Assembly (NCBI GenBank): GCA_029448655.1
Contig: JACCLO010000009.1
Location: 1,178,001 to 1,242,000, forward strand
DNA: 64,000 bases
Direction: 5' to 3'
From: Wolfiporia cocos
Taxonomy: Eukaryota; Basidiomycota; Agaricomycetes; Polyporales; Phaeolaceae
A program made the position numbers and the translations under genes. Position 1 is the stretch's first letter, and every line of letters begins with the position of its first letter. The notes under the pieces are model-generated. The model had not been told where the DNA came from. It saw only the letters and a program-made list of their open reading frames with translations, and did no database searches. This document shows positions 52,139 through 62,289 of this stretch, piece after piece.

Positions 52139-53286
52139 CGCTCTGTGGGACTCACCAAGCCTGTATCCTATAGTACAAGGCGACTTGGAGAGGTAAAGCA
52201 CTCAATGCAGCAGGGATATTGGAGGTATCTTCTATGGCGGACGCCGAGAAGAATAGAACTAGAGTTATAGGGCGTCAAGCCCCTACTTATATACATGTTT
52301 ATGCGGGAGGGCACGTGCTACTAACTAGCTATGGCCTTACTGGGTTATGTGGCTTTGCCAAGCGGCGAAGCTTATCTTATCTGATGTTTATGGACTCTAT
52401 CTACAATGGCCGTGATGGGCCCTAATGGCCGCACCAATAGTAGGAGAGGGATTTGTGTATGGTTATCATATGAACGCGGGCACAGCCCGGGTATATGGGA
52501 AGCCGGTTGCCGGATACCGTGAGGTATAATGGCGATTGGCCGGACTTCGTTGGATGACCAAGGTGAGACGCCGAGGTTGTTATGCTATTGGACCGATAGG
52601 TACCGTAGCATATGATATGTCCGGACCGGAAGGTAACCGGGACATGTGTTGGTCTTAGCCGTGAGGCGAGGACCGGTGTTTGGGCAACGCCGTGATGGCA
52701 GAAGCCCGGGCATTGGTATGTACCGATGCCGTGGGATGGCCGAGGAGGCCGGACCTATAGCGATATTGCCTTGTTGCTAATATTGTGCTGTATGGTTGTG
52801 TTGCCATTATTATGCGAAGGCGTGGCGCGCCTGAGGTACCATTGTGATCAAGGATCTTATGGCGTGTGGGAAGCCGGGAAGGCCGACCCAATAGAACATT
52901 GCCTTGCGGTGATGTTTGGTGTTGTGGACATTATTATGCGAGCGTGCCGCGCTCGGCCTATCATTATGATCTAGGATCTATGACGTGGCTGGTCTTGCTC
53001 GTAGGGGCGAGACCGTATGACGTAGCGGTGACGAGGCTATTGTCTAGACTTGTATGACGCATTCGCAGGTAGAGGCACAGCGATGCACGTTGCCTTAGCG
53101 ATGATGTCATTAGTCTTGTGATGTAGCCTTGTATGAGCTGGTCATGTGGTTGATAAGCCCTGTTAAGAGCTTGTCGTGTGGCAATGGGAGTTAACCCGTA
53201 GATAACGTGTAGTTAGACGTATAAATCCCGGATAAATTGCTATAATCATAGGAAAAATGCTGTAAGCCCCAGATAAATCTGTGACA
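52139..53286 (-). repeat. Solo LTR, family A (A11), in the R6 integrase
   Basis: 1148 bp; TSD CCGAA (52134-52138) versus CCAAA (53287-53291), one G/A difference. It separates 'SDRGVQFSL' from 'SELFKDW' of the integrase core. Confidence 0.9.
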
Positions 53287-55478
53287 CCAAAGAGAATTGT
53301 ACTCCTCGGTCCGATACTATTTGCTTAGGTAAGCCATGTATCGGATATATTCTTTGGTACAGGAGATTGGCTAGCTCCTTGGTGTTTAGGTTATCCGTTG
53401 TTGGGATAAACCTTGCTCTTTTTGTTAATCGGTCGACTACTACCATTATCGAGTTGAACTTTTCAGTTCCTGATGGTGGTAGATGAGTGATCAGATCTAT
53501 CGTCATTGTGTCCCATGGTCCTTCCGGAACCGTTAGGGGTTGCAGGGGTCCGTATGGGGTGTGTGTTCGGTTTTTCATCCGTTGGCATGTGTCACACCCT
53601 TCTACGTATTGTTTGACGTAATTGGTCATTCCGGGCCACCAGTAGTTCCGTGACAGTAGTTCGTACGTTTTCCAACGTCCGAAGTGTCCTGCCGTGACGT
53701 GATCGTGATGTATTTCTACAACACGGCGTCTCAGATCTTCTGGATCCTTTGGAACATAAACCTTTCCTCTTTTCAGAAGTAGGCTGTTCTCAAAGTTCCA
53801 TTCCTGGAGTCCTTTCTTGAATTCCCGTGGTCCACTTTTCAGTAGATCTCGGTAGTTCTTTGTGAGTTCGTCGTTGAGTAGGGCTTTCCTAATCTCTCTG
53901 AGTAGCTCGTTATCACTGGGCGCTTGCGCGTCGTGTTCACCTTCCATAGTTCGGACTGCAAAATATTCCGCTTTGAGGAGTGTTTTGTCTCTATTATCCA
54001 GTTCCACCCCCTCTTCGTGGTCTGGCCTCCTGGACAGAGGATCCGCCGTTAACATCGTTTTACCCGGCTTGTGCACCATTTCGAAGTTGAACCTTGTCAG
54101 GTATAAACTCCATCGTGCTTGCCGTCGGGTCAACTTTTGAGCCGATTTGAAATATGTCAGGTTCAGGTGATCTGACCAGATGACAAATTTCTCTTCGTGT
54201 CCTTCTAGATAGTGTCTCCACTCTTCTAGAGCCCTTATTATTGCCAATAACTCTTTGTCGTATATCTCATAGTTACGCTCTGGGGCGCTGAGAGACTTCG
54301 AGAAGAAGGCAACCGGATGGAATTTTCCATCCGATGGGTCTAATTGTGATAGGACTGCTCCTGTTGCGAAATCCGATGCGTCGGTTTCCAGTTGGAACGG
54401 ACTTGTGTTGTCCGGGATCCTTAGAATTGGGGCGGACGTAAAAGACTTTTTCAAATCTTCAAAAGCTGCTTGTTCTTCTGTACCCCATTCCCATTTGGTG
54501 TTCTTCCTTGTCAGGCTAGTCAATGGTTTTACAACCTTTGAGAAGCCCTGGATCAATCGTCGGTAGTAGTTTGCAAAACCGACGAATGATTGGACGTCCT
54601 TAACATTTTTGGGGATCGGCCAATCTAGAACCCCTGAGAGTTTCTTAGGATCCATTTCCACGACTCCCTTCTTGATTATCATTCCGAGGTATTCTATGCT
54701 ATCTTTTTCAAAAAAGCATTTCTCGGGTTTCGCGAAGAGGTCGTTGTCCTGTAGTGTTTGAAGAACTGCTTTCACAATTCTTTGGTGTTCGTTTAGGTCA
54801 TTCCCGAACACTAGAATATCATCCAGGTACACTATTACGTGTCCTTCTCTGATGAAATCCGTTAGGATTGTGTTCATCATGTGCTGGAAGGTTCCTGGTG
54901 CATTGCAGAAGCCGAAGTACATGACCGTGGCTTCGTATAGACCCCGATGGGTAATGAATGCTGTTTTCCATTCATCACCTTCCTTGATGCGGACAATGTT
55001 GTAACCCCATCGTAAATCAATCTTCGTGAAAATTGAAGCTTGACTTAATTGGTCGATTAGGTCATTGATCCGAGGTATCGGGTATCTAGTTTTGACTGTG
55101 ATGTTGTTTATCTTTCGATAATTGACTACCATCCTTAGCCCGCCGTCCTTCTTTGTTACAAAGAAGACGGGGGATGCCACGGGTGACTTGGATTCGCGGA
55201 TGTACCCCTTTCGGAGTTCTTCCTCTATCCATTGGTCGAGTGAGTTTGCTTGGACCGGGGACATTGGGTACCTTTTTACCGGTCGTGGTAATTCCGCACC
55301 TGGAACAAACTCAATTCCATGGTCGTACGGTTTTCGTTCTGGCATCCTTTCAGATGCTTGTTGTGAGAATACACTGGGTCCGAATTCCCAGTATTCTTTT
55401 GGAACTAATGACTTCCATTTCTGGAGGTCATCATTGTCGATTTCATCCTTGGCATCATATTCTTTTAGTGATGGTGAT
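53287..55478 (-). CDS. pol: R6 Pol: RT, RNase H, integrase zinc domain and core
   Basis: One open frame of about 730 codons. RT: 'SPVFFVTKKDGGLRMVVNYR', 'KIDLRWGYNIVRI', '[16 protein letters not shown]', catalytic 'VIVYLDDILVFG'. RNase H: D in 'ETDASDFATGAV', E in 'EIYDKELLAIIRALEEWRHY', D in 'VIWSDHLNLTYF'. Integrase: HHCC site 'HHDHVTAGHFG...CDTCQRMK', D in 'TIDLITHLP', D in 'IVSDRGVQF'. No stop inside, so the sequence was active recently. Cut left by A11 and right by a C LTR. Confidence 0.94.
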
Positions 55479-56059
55479 GTCACGGATATCCCTGTGGGGG
55501 GTACGTACTTCCCTCGCTATAGGTTATACGGCGCCGCTAGGCGTACGACGCCCTCTATACCATAGCCACCTCCGCATCGCGCCCAGATACTGTAGGTCAC
55601 CTGATCGTCGGTTAGCGCTGTAGGGTAGCGCGCGTCTCATCATACGGACACGTGATGGTCACATCAAGTATCACATGTAGCGTAGCATCACGGTCACTCA
55701 TAGTTACATGCGCACAGGCCATGACTTTAGGGTAGCCCGCTCCGCTTCTCCACACATGTATATAAGATACGACAAGATGGGGCTTACTCCCCATCTTTAG
55801 GATTCTCGTCATTGAGCGCAAGCTCCTCTCTTACCATCAGTCTGCGTTGCTGCTGGCCCGGGGCCTCATCTTCTCTTCCTTGTCTGTGACTGCGTCTTTG
55901 CCGTCTGGGGACCTTTGGTGGCTGGGCACCTACGGGATGGACCTATGAGTCCGCCGGGGGTTGTCCTATGAGTACGACGTTGGGCGTCGTCATGGACTTG
56001 TGGAGGGTTGTGAGGGTTCCCCTGTAGCCAGGGTCGCACAGACTGGTAAGTCTGTGACA
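55479..56059 (+). repeat. Solo LTR, family C, between protease and RT of R6
   Basis: 581 bp; TSD GGTGA (55474-55478) versus AGTGA (56060-56064), one G/A change. TATATAAG at 55759; hairpin 55774-55797 (9-bp stem AAGATGGGG, loop CTTACT). Ends TGTGACA. Confidence 0.92.
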
Positions 56060-56736
56060 AGTGACTTAATTGTCTCTATTAGAACCTGATGCCCTTCTTC
56101 CTCTAGATTGTCTAGCCAGGCGACGAACTGATTGTTTGGTTCGTCTTCACCTAGCCAGTCTATCAGAAAGTCGGATAGAATCGTGCGAATGGTTTCGTCT
56201 TCTGATTCCTCATCAGAAACTCTTCGCTTGTGCCTTTCCAGGCCCTTAGTGTACCGCATGGTTCCTTCACACCAGTTTATTTCTGGATTGTGGGCGAGGA
56301 AGCAATCGTAGCTGAGGATAATGTCAACCTTGTCGATGTCCATCACGTAAAATTTTTGGTGATAGCCTACGTGGTCATGTTCCACATAGGCGCGGACTTC
56401 TTGGTTGAGTTTTCCAGCCGTGTTGTGTGTACCGTCAGCATTTCGGATGTCAAGATCCATCCTGGATTTCTTGGTTGGTAATCCATATTTTTTGATTAGT
56501 GTCGTATCGATGACACTTATCGACACGCCTGAGTCTACCAGGGCGTATACTTGCACTTTCTTTCCATTAACCCACAGAGTCATTTCCATTCGGAAGGATT
56601 TATCTGCATATTTTGCCTTGCTAGTATGTACATTGTAGATATCGAAGAATTTACATGCGAGGGGGTCGAAGGAAAATTGTTCTCGGAGACTCTGCTGGCA
56701 AGTTTTAGCCGAGTCTCTTACATAAAATCCTCATAG
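56060..56736 (-). CDS. pol: R6 Pol N terminus: protease
   Basis: Opens in the -1 frame at the gag end, through the GGATTTT site at about 56721-56728 ('GFYVRDSAKTCQQSL'). Then 'DPLACKFFDIYNVHT' and protease 'ALVDSGVSISVIDTTLI' (D-S-G) with 'IILSYDCFLAHNPEINWCEG' as the second half, and an acidic linker to RT. Frame intact. The N-terminal 'FDIYNVH' segment recurs in R4 and R5 ('FTLYNVHGND'), so it is an old part of this Pol. Confidence 0.9.
56719..56731 (-). promoter_or_regulatory. Predicted -1 frameshift site, gag-pol of R6
   Basis: Gag codons GAG GAT TTT ATG TAA hold the same G-GAT-TTT heptamer in the same phase and distance to the stop as in R1; the -1 frame (GGA TTT TAT GTA) is the open pol frame. 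Confidence 0.7.
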
Positions 56737-58060
56737 TGCACCGGGAAAGTGCCTACTGAGGAGTAGGGTGATTCTAGAGAGAGTTTGTCCCACACGTTTC
56801 TCTCCGGTGATAGTGCCGCTTCAGTTGCGGTGCGCCCTTGGGCGCTGAGCGACTGCCAGAAGTTCCCTTCTTCCGGCGTCGTCACCATCATCACGTCTTC
56901 GATTTTTGTTGTTGGGGCTAGTTTTACTGACAGGGTCCCCACTGTCTTCTTCGGCTCTTCCTCTTCTTCCGAGGATTCTGCCTCCTGCCACACGACCTTC
57001 TGGGTGTACTTCTTCCCAGGCTTAGTTCCGGCCGGTGGCGCGCTTGTGGTCTTCGACGTTGTCTTTTCAGACTTCGTCTTCCCCGATGACCCCGTACCAG
57101 CTGTGCTTCCCTTGTCGTACTTGGACCCGGGCCGCGGAACAAAGTCCGGGCAGTCCTTGTACAGGTGGGCGCCGTTATGCGTATGGCACGGGCCCTCGGG
57201 ACCACTTGCGGCGTTAGTGGTAGTGGTGGCGGCTTTTTTTGGGCGCCGCCTTTTCCTTTCCCTTCCCCTTGGAGACGCCCTTCTTTTCAGAAGCGACGGC
57301 AGTCTCTTTGGGGGCTTCTTTCTTTTCTTCCTTTTTCTTCTCTTCCTTGAATATGCTTCCCTGCAGCTTTTCAGGGTATGCCAGCTTGTATAGTTCCAGC
57401 GCGAGGTCGACGTATTTGGCCCATTCGGTGGGCACGGTGGCGGGGGACATGCGGAATAAGAGGTTGATGTGGTCCCTGACCTTTTCGGGTAGGACCTCCT
57501 TGAATTCCCGTAGGAGCGTCGTGTTGTCGATCTCTGACAACGTTCTGAGGGTCTTGAATTTCCCGCAATAGATAAAGAAGTCGGCTTCCACCTTCTTCTT
57601 TCCGCTGCTACTGTAATACTGTTTGATCTCCTTCTTGGCGATCTCCTTGTCCGTCTTCTTTGCGTACTGGTTCAGGATCATCTTTTTGAAATCCGCCCAG
57701 GTACCCAAAGGTTCTCCGTTCCCTGCCTTTTCAAGCAGAGGGCCCATGTAACGATATGCCTCTCCACTGAGGCGGTAGAGGGTGGTGGTTATCCGCTCCT
57801 CATCGTCGGCCGGTTTGACCTTGGCAAAGTACAGACCGAGTTTCTCGATCCATTCCTTTGCCGAGACCTTGCCGTCGGGGCCGGAAAATTCTGGGGGCGC
57901 CGGTACCTTCTCGCGAAGGGTGAATGGTGTGGCTCCTTGCGGAGCGCCTGTTGCTGGTGCTGGTGCTGGTGTTTGTGATGCAAGTCTTTCGACTTGCGCG
58001 ATTTTCTGGGTAAGCCAGTCCTCCAAATCCTGGATTCGGGCCTCTTGGAAGAGGACGTAG

Positions 58061-59167
58061 TGTCACAGATTTGGGACATAGCACATTTTTCCGCGTATTT
58101 TAGCACCAATTCTGGCCTTATCCAAGCCTCTACGAAGTTATCCGGGACTTATCCCACCATGCCGCACCTGCCGAGGTATTATAACGGAACCTTACGGCTG
58201 AATAGGCCTTAAACTATACACGTGACCCATAGCTCCAGCATAGCTGCAAGGCCTAGCCTAGCTACGTCACAACCACGTCATAGAGTCTAGAGTCCACAAG
58301 TCGACCAGGCTCTCTACGTCACCGAGCGCCACTCGCATAATAATGGCAACATGGCACAACAGCTGACTAAGCTCCTTGTCCATCGGTCTATTACGCTGAG
58401 AAGCCTAACGACCATCATGCATCACCGGCATTTCCTAAGCTCCGTGCTTCTCTCAAGGCACTACGCTTCTATCACTGGCACTATGCAAAACCCGGACTTC
58501 CCGTCATCGGCACAGTCCTATCTCCGGGCTTCTAGCCCCGGCAATGTGCAACCTCCGCGCCTTCTCAAGCCGGCGTTGCCATATCTCCGAGCCAGCCGAA
58601 AGGCCTTGCTCTCACGTCACCACCGGCATGTTCATAACACCGGTATATGACACCACACTCGGCCTTCTCGGCCTGAGTCATCAAGGGCCTGGCAAATAGC
58701 CATAGTCCCTCAAGGTACCGGTACAACCGGCCTTCCATATACCCGGGCTGCGCCCGTGTTCCACATGTCCACCGCAAGGTGACACCACCACTCTCTTTAT
58801 TCCTATTGGCCCGGCCATTACCGGCCGTCCCACGGTCTTTGTAGAGTAGTGTACACGTCAGCACACGCCGTTAGGGCGCACTGACCATTCTTTAGGGTAG
58901 CCACACTAGTTAGTAGCACGTGCGCTTTCCCTGTACATATTTAAGACCAGGCTAGACATCTGTTATCTTAGTTCTATTCTTCTCGTCAAACCTTGACTGC
59001 CACGTGGAGTACTATCAGTACTCCCAGCGGACTCCTATCAGGAGTCCCAACAGTCTCAGCTACCGCCGTAGAAACAATCTCACCTTCTGCTGCTTGCTAT
59101 CTGACCCCTCACCGCCTATCTGAGTAAGACCTACAAGGTGGTGAGTCCCACAAGTTAGCTTGTGTCA
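58061..59167 (+). repeat. Solo LTR, family F, inside R6 gag
   Basis: 1107 bp, TGTCACAGATTTGGGACATA...TTGTGTCA, TSD CGTAG (58056-58060, 59168-59172). TATA-like 'CTGTACATATTTAAG' near 58931 after CTTTAGGGTAG. The CACAAG/CTTGTG terminal stem differs from CACAG/CTGTG of A copies but still pairs. Confidence 0.94.
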
Positions 59168-59617
59168 CGTAGTTGCGAAGTTGATCGAATTTCTTTGCCA
59201 ACTTCTTCACGTCGTACTCTCCCCATCGCTTGATATCCTTTGAGTAGGCGTGTGCGATGCGGGTGGAGGCGTTAACTGCATCGTTGATGACGTTTGCCAG
59301 GACCTGGGGATGATACCGGACGGATACCGAGGCATCCAGTTGCCCGAGAATTCGTTCCTCGGCTTGTTCCAGTGTGAGTAGTTGAGGGGCTTCGTACGTC
59401 CACCCCGGGGATGCGAAAGTGCCGAATTCTCGCGGAAACAGGTGCGGGGCGATTTCCTCGCCGTCTTCCTCAGCGTCTCCCTCTTCTTCCTCATTGTCTG
59501 AGGGGGGGGAAGGTGGACGTTTAGTTCCACCGGAGACTGCGTGCCCAGTACATTGTCGACTGGGTTGAGGACGGGGTTCGCACCCAAACCGGAAGCAGTT
59601 GCTGCTGTTGCGGACAT

Positions 59618-59736
59618 TGTTCTGTTCGCTTGGTAAGTCTTAGATTTTCGACTTAGTGGTTTGGAAGTAAAAATAAAAAAGGGTTTCTGCTGCTGCGCAG
59701 TCTGGCATTCTTTTCAGAATTAAAAATCGTATATTT
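59618..59736 (-). other. R6 spacer between ORF1 and gag
   Basis: 119 bp, A/T-rich on the minus strand, no ORF. How gag downstream of ORF1 would be translated is unclear. Confidence 0.5.
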
Positions 59737-60573
59737 CTATGCAATTGCCAGAAGTTCCTCATCTAAGGAAAGAACCTTTTCAGGTTCTTCCAGTCCGTAA
59801 TTAAATACCGCGCCTATTTCTACGATCTGTTTTATTATTTCTGCCTGTCGCCTTTCCATCCCTTCTAGGGATACCTTCCTCAACTTCTTGCAATGTCCTT
59901 CCATATATCTCCACATCCTGTTAACTACTTTCCCACTCCTCGCCCTTTCCTTCAGATTGTCCACCAGGTCTTCTAAGTCGCAGACCATGGCGTGGAATTT
60001 CGTATCGTAATAGAGATCGAAACCCGGGTAGTCGATGGAGAGATTGGCGAGTGGAGCAAGACGCTCCAGAGTGGGTGTGAGAACCGGCTCTATGTGTTCC
60101 GCTGCTTGAATGTATCGCTTTTTGCCGAATTTCAAGTTGGGATCGAGGGTCGTAAGAGTCGGAGGGACGCTGGGTCCCTGAACCGGATCGGTGATGCGGA
60201 GGGCCAGAGGAATGGCCTTGCGGGACTGCTTCTCAGCAATCTTCTTGTTGAGTTTGGCACGAGCGGCCAGGAGTTTGTTGAGCTCCTTTTGTTGGAGAAG
60301 AGATTGTCGAGCCATTATTGATAGCTCGAATAACTCCTCCTCCGATCGGACGTGTGGGGTGTACTTGGGTGGTGATTTCGCACGGGGCTTTGGCTTTCCA
60401 GCCTTAGCGATGTGCGCCGGCATTTCTGTCGGGATCCACCAATGCCCAGCGGTGCCTGTAGCAGCATCGCGGGCCCCTTGTTTGTACACTGCACGCTCTC
60501 CATTTCTGGAAGCGTGCTTCTGGTAAGGGCTCTGAGAGCGCTTGGCCAGCTTGGACTTGGTTGCATGAGGCAT
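59737..60573 (-). CDS. ORF1 of R6: conserved protein of unknown function upstream of gag
   Basis: 278 aa, intact. Basic N terminus ('MPHATKSKLAKRSQSPYQKH'), a conserved 'WWIPTEMPAHIAKAGKPKPR', a long helix ('ELFELSIMARQSLLQQKELN', then 'KLLAARAKLNKKIAEKQ'), 'RITDPVQGPSVPPTLTTLDP', and a C-terminal helical part with 'RMWRYMEG' and 'KQIVEIGAVFNYGLEEPEKV'. R2 has nearly the same protein (11220-11898); R4 has a related module fused to Gag. The start follows a strong acceptor (CCTACTCCCTGCTGCGTAG-ATA-ATG). No zinc knuckle, signal peptide or membrane segment. A role as accessory Gag or RNA-binding protein is a guess from position and charge. Confidence 0.85.
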   Translation of the reverse strand: MPHATKSKLAKRSQSPYQKHASRNGERAVYKQGARDAATGTAGHWWIPTEMPAHIAKAGKPKPRAKSPPKYTPHVRSEEELFELSIMARQSLLQQKELNKLLAARAKLNKKIAEKQSRKAIPLALRITDPVQGPSVPPTLTTLDPNLKFGKKRYIQAAEHIEPVLTPTLERLAPLANLSIDYPGFDLYYDTKFHAMVCDLEDLVDNLKERARSGKVVNRMWRYMEGHCKKLRKVSLEGMERRQAEIIKQIVEIGAVFNYGLEEPEKVLSLDEELLAIA

Positions 60574-61566
60574 TATCTACGCAGCAGGGAGTAGGAAAGT
60601 GGTACTACAACAGTCTGGTAACTCCTTTTCAGGAGGGGGGAATAATAATGTCTACAGGGTCTACTCTTCTTAGTTGCCCGCAACCCAGTGGCAAATGCCG
60701 AGGATATTCGCATGACGTGCTTAGTCAGAGGTGCCTACTCCTGGGGTAGAGTTGGTGACTGTCAGGGGCTGCCTGAGTCACATGGTTGGGAAGAAGATAC
60801 GCAGTGGCCCTCGCGACGAGAGCACACCGGAAGTGGCTGGGTATTAACACCCTTTGCCTTCCACGCTTCAACATGGGAACTGCCATCAACAAACCCCTCG
60901 GGACGCTCAAATGCATAGGCATGTGACCGCAAGGATCACAGGGGCCTGCCTAGAACTCCACTACTGGGGGTGCACGCCGAGCTGCCCGGAGGACTTATGC
61001 TATTGGCTATCGCACTTAGGGAATGCTCCCTTACTTCTCTGGCCGGATGGGGTTACGCCCTTCCATTCCCACGCTTTGGAACAAAGCGGGGCCCTTACGC
61101 CTGGGCATCGGCTTTGGAAGATTCCCACAGGGGGAGGGTTTCCCTTCTCCAGAACAGAGTGGTACAGTGGCCCTCATTCCCTTGGTTGACCATGGCAACG
61201 CTGCCCTATGGTGGGGGTATGTGCCGCTAGGTGAGAACTACCCTGTAAGAGGTAGAACCCACCGTTGAGGTGGCACCTGGGTCTCAACCGCGCACAGCCA
61301 AGGTTTTGCAACTGAAGCCGTGTCTCCTTAACCCTGGAGTCCGGGTTAGGAAGGCCTCCTGCCAATTAAGGCGGTGTGGCACAACCTGGTTTGCTTCCAA
61401 GGTATTGCTACCAAGGTCGCTGTATCCCCCAGAACCCAACCGGGGACCCTACAAGCCTTTTGCAAGGCGAGCAGGGGTGCGCATACAACTCAGAGCAGAC
61501 CTGCAGGGGGAAAACCCAGCGCAAGACTTTGCAGTCTAGCGAGGGGTAGAAGCAGAACTATTCTAA
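60574..61566 (-). other. Leader of R6, possible 1015-bp intron
   Basis: No convincing ORF. A donor (TTTG-GTGAGT, plus 61586-61591) lies in the LTR and an acceptor ends at 60577, four bases before the ORF1 ATG, giving a predicted intron 60577-61591. Collinear with 11899-12888. Short inverted repeats and G-rich blocks suggest RNA structure, and the packaging signal may lie here. Confidence 0.6.
61553..61564 (-). promoter_or_regulatory. Self-priming site (PBS) of R6
   Basis: Minus-strand AGAATAGTTCTG, two bases from the 5' LTR, is complementary over 12 nt to CAGAACTATTCT in the LTR (61674-61663), which starts 34 nt after TATATAAG (61708). Confidence 0.8.
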
Positions 61567-62071
61567 TATCACAATCTTAGTGAGAACTCACCAAATGTAT
61601 ATCTTGTTGGGTGTTGGGCGAGGTAAGAGTGATAGCAGTAGGCAATACCGTATCTCGATAAGAGAATAGTTCTGGGGACTTGTAGTCGCCAGAACCTAGG
61701 CTTATATACATTGTATAAAGGACCTCTGCCACCGCAGTAGGTCCCTAGGGACTCTGAGCCATATGTATTACTAAGGTGAAAGAGTATGGTAATCTAGCTG
61801 ACATAGCCCGGTATCGGGATATAAGTCAGCACGCGTGACTTGTGACTAAGCGGCATGTCTGCAAGGACGGGTTGCTGAGTCATTGTGAATGACTAGCGTG
61901 TAAGCGCTGGGTCATATTGGATGACTAGCGTGTTTGTTAGCTAATAACCCTTAGTTATGAGATAACCTTGCGGCATCTCGGCATTGTGCTGTTAAGCCGT
62001 AGTTGTACGTAGAAATGCCAGAATAATAGCTAGAATTATGGAAAGAATAGCTACGTGGTCACTTTGTGACA
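61567..62071 (-). repeat. 5' LTR of R6, family D
   Basis: 505 bp; minus strand TGTCACAAAG...GTGATA. TATATAAG at 61708-61701; a hairpin GTTCTGG/CCAGAAC lies between TATA and the self-primer, its 3' arm overlapping the primer. Donor-like GGTGAGT near the end. Confidence 0.94.
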
Positions 62072-62289
62072 AAAGAGTTCTTTTATGTAATGGACATCCA
62101 GAACACCAATATCATTCTCGGCTACAACTGATTCATCAAACATAATCCGGATTTCAATTGGCCGGAAGGAACTATGGTATACCACTGCACCGCCTGATGT
62201 AAAAATAGCACGCACCCTTGCATCTCTGAAGAAGAGGATGAGGAACCGCACAACATTTACCAGATAATCTCTGATTATCCAATCGATTT
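62072..62289 (+). pseudogene. pol: R5 Pol: protease end and linker
   Basis: Resumes R5 after R6: 'EFFYVMDIQNTNIILGYN', a stop, 'FIKHNPDFNWPEGTMVYHC', another stop, 'CISEEEDEEPHNIYQI' and 'DYPIDF'. Near-identical to R4 Pol here. The second half of retropepsin plus the acidic linker to RT; cut at 62290 by a C LTR. The remnant 63253-63266 continues it for a few codons. Confidence 0.88.

Larger units (their letters stand above)
56718..59617 (-). pseudogene. gag: R6 Gag, with a nested F LTR and two frameshifts
   Basis: Starts 'MSATAATASGLG' at 59617. A run of eight G (59502-59509, plus strand) breaks the frame; then an acidic region, 'HLFPREFGTFASPGW', 'RVYHPQVLANVINDAVNAS'-like helices, and the F LTR at 58061-59167. 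The capsid-like block follows ('FSGPDGKVSAKEWIEKLGLY', 'AYRYMGPLLEKAGNGEPLGT'). After a run of seven A (57234-57240 region) the frame changes again and encodes a reduced knuckle C-HT-H-NGA-H-LYKD-C. The C terminus is acidic, ending 'VHYEDFM' at 56718 with the GGATTTT slippery sequence. Confidence 0.85.
49520..62071 (-). mobile_element. R6: best-preserved gypsy element, C-terminal dUTPase
   Basis: About 12.55 kb including four nested solo LTRs. Right to left: 5' LTR, self-priming site, leader of about 1 kb, ORF1, gag, pol (protease, RT, RNase H, integrase, chromodomain, dUTPase), polypurine tract, 3' LTR; TSD AAAGA. Apart from the insertions, gag has two homopolymer frameshifts while pol reads without stops in every piece I could follow. 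It interrupts the protease of R5. Confidence 0.95.
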
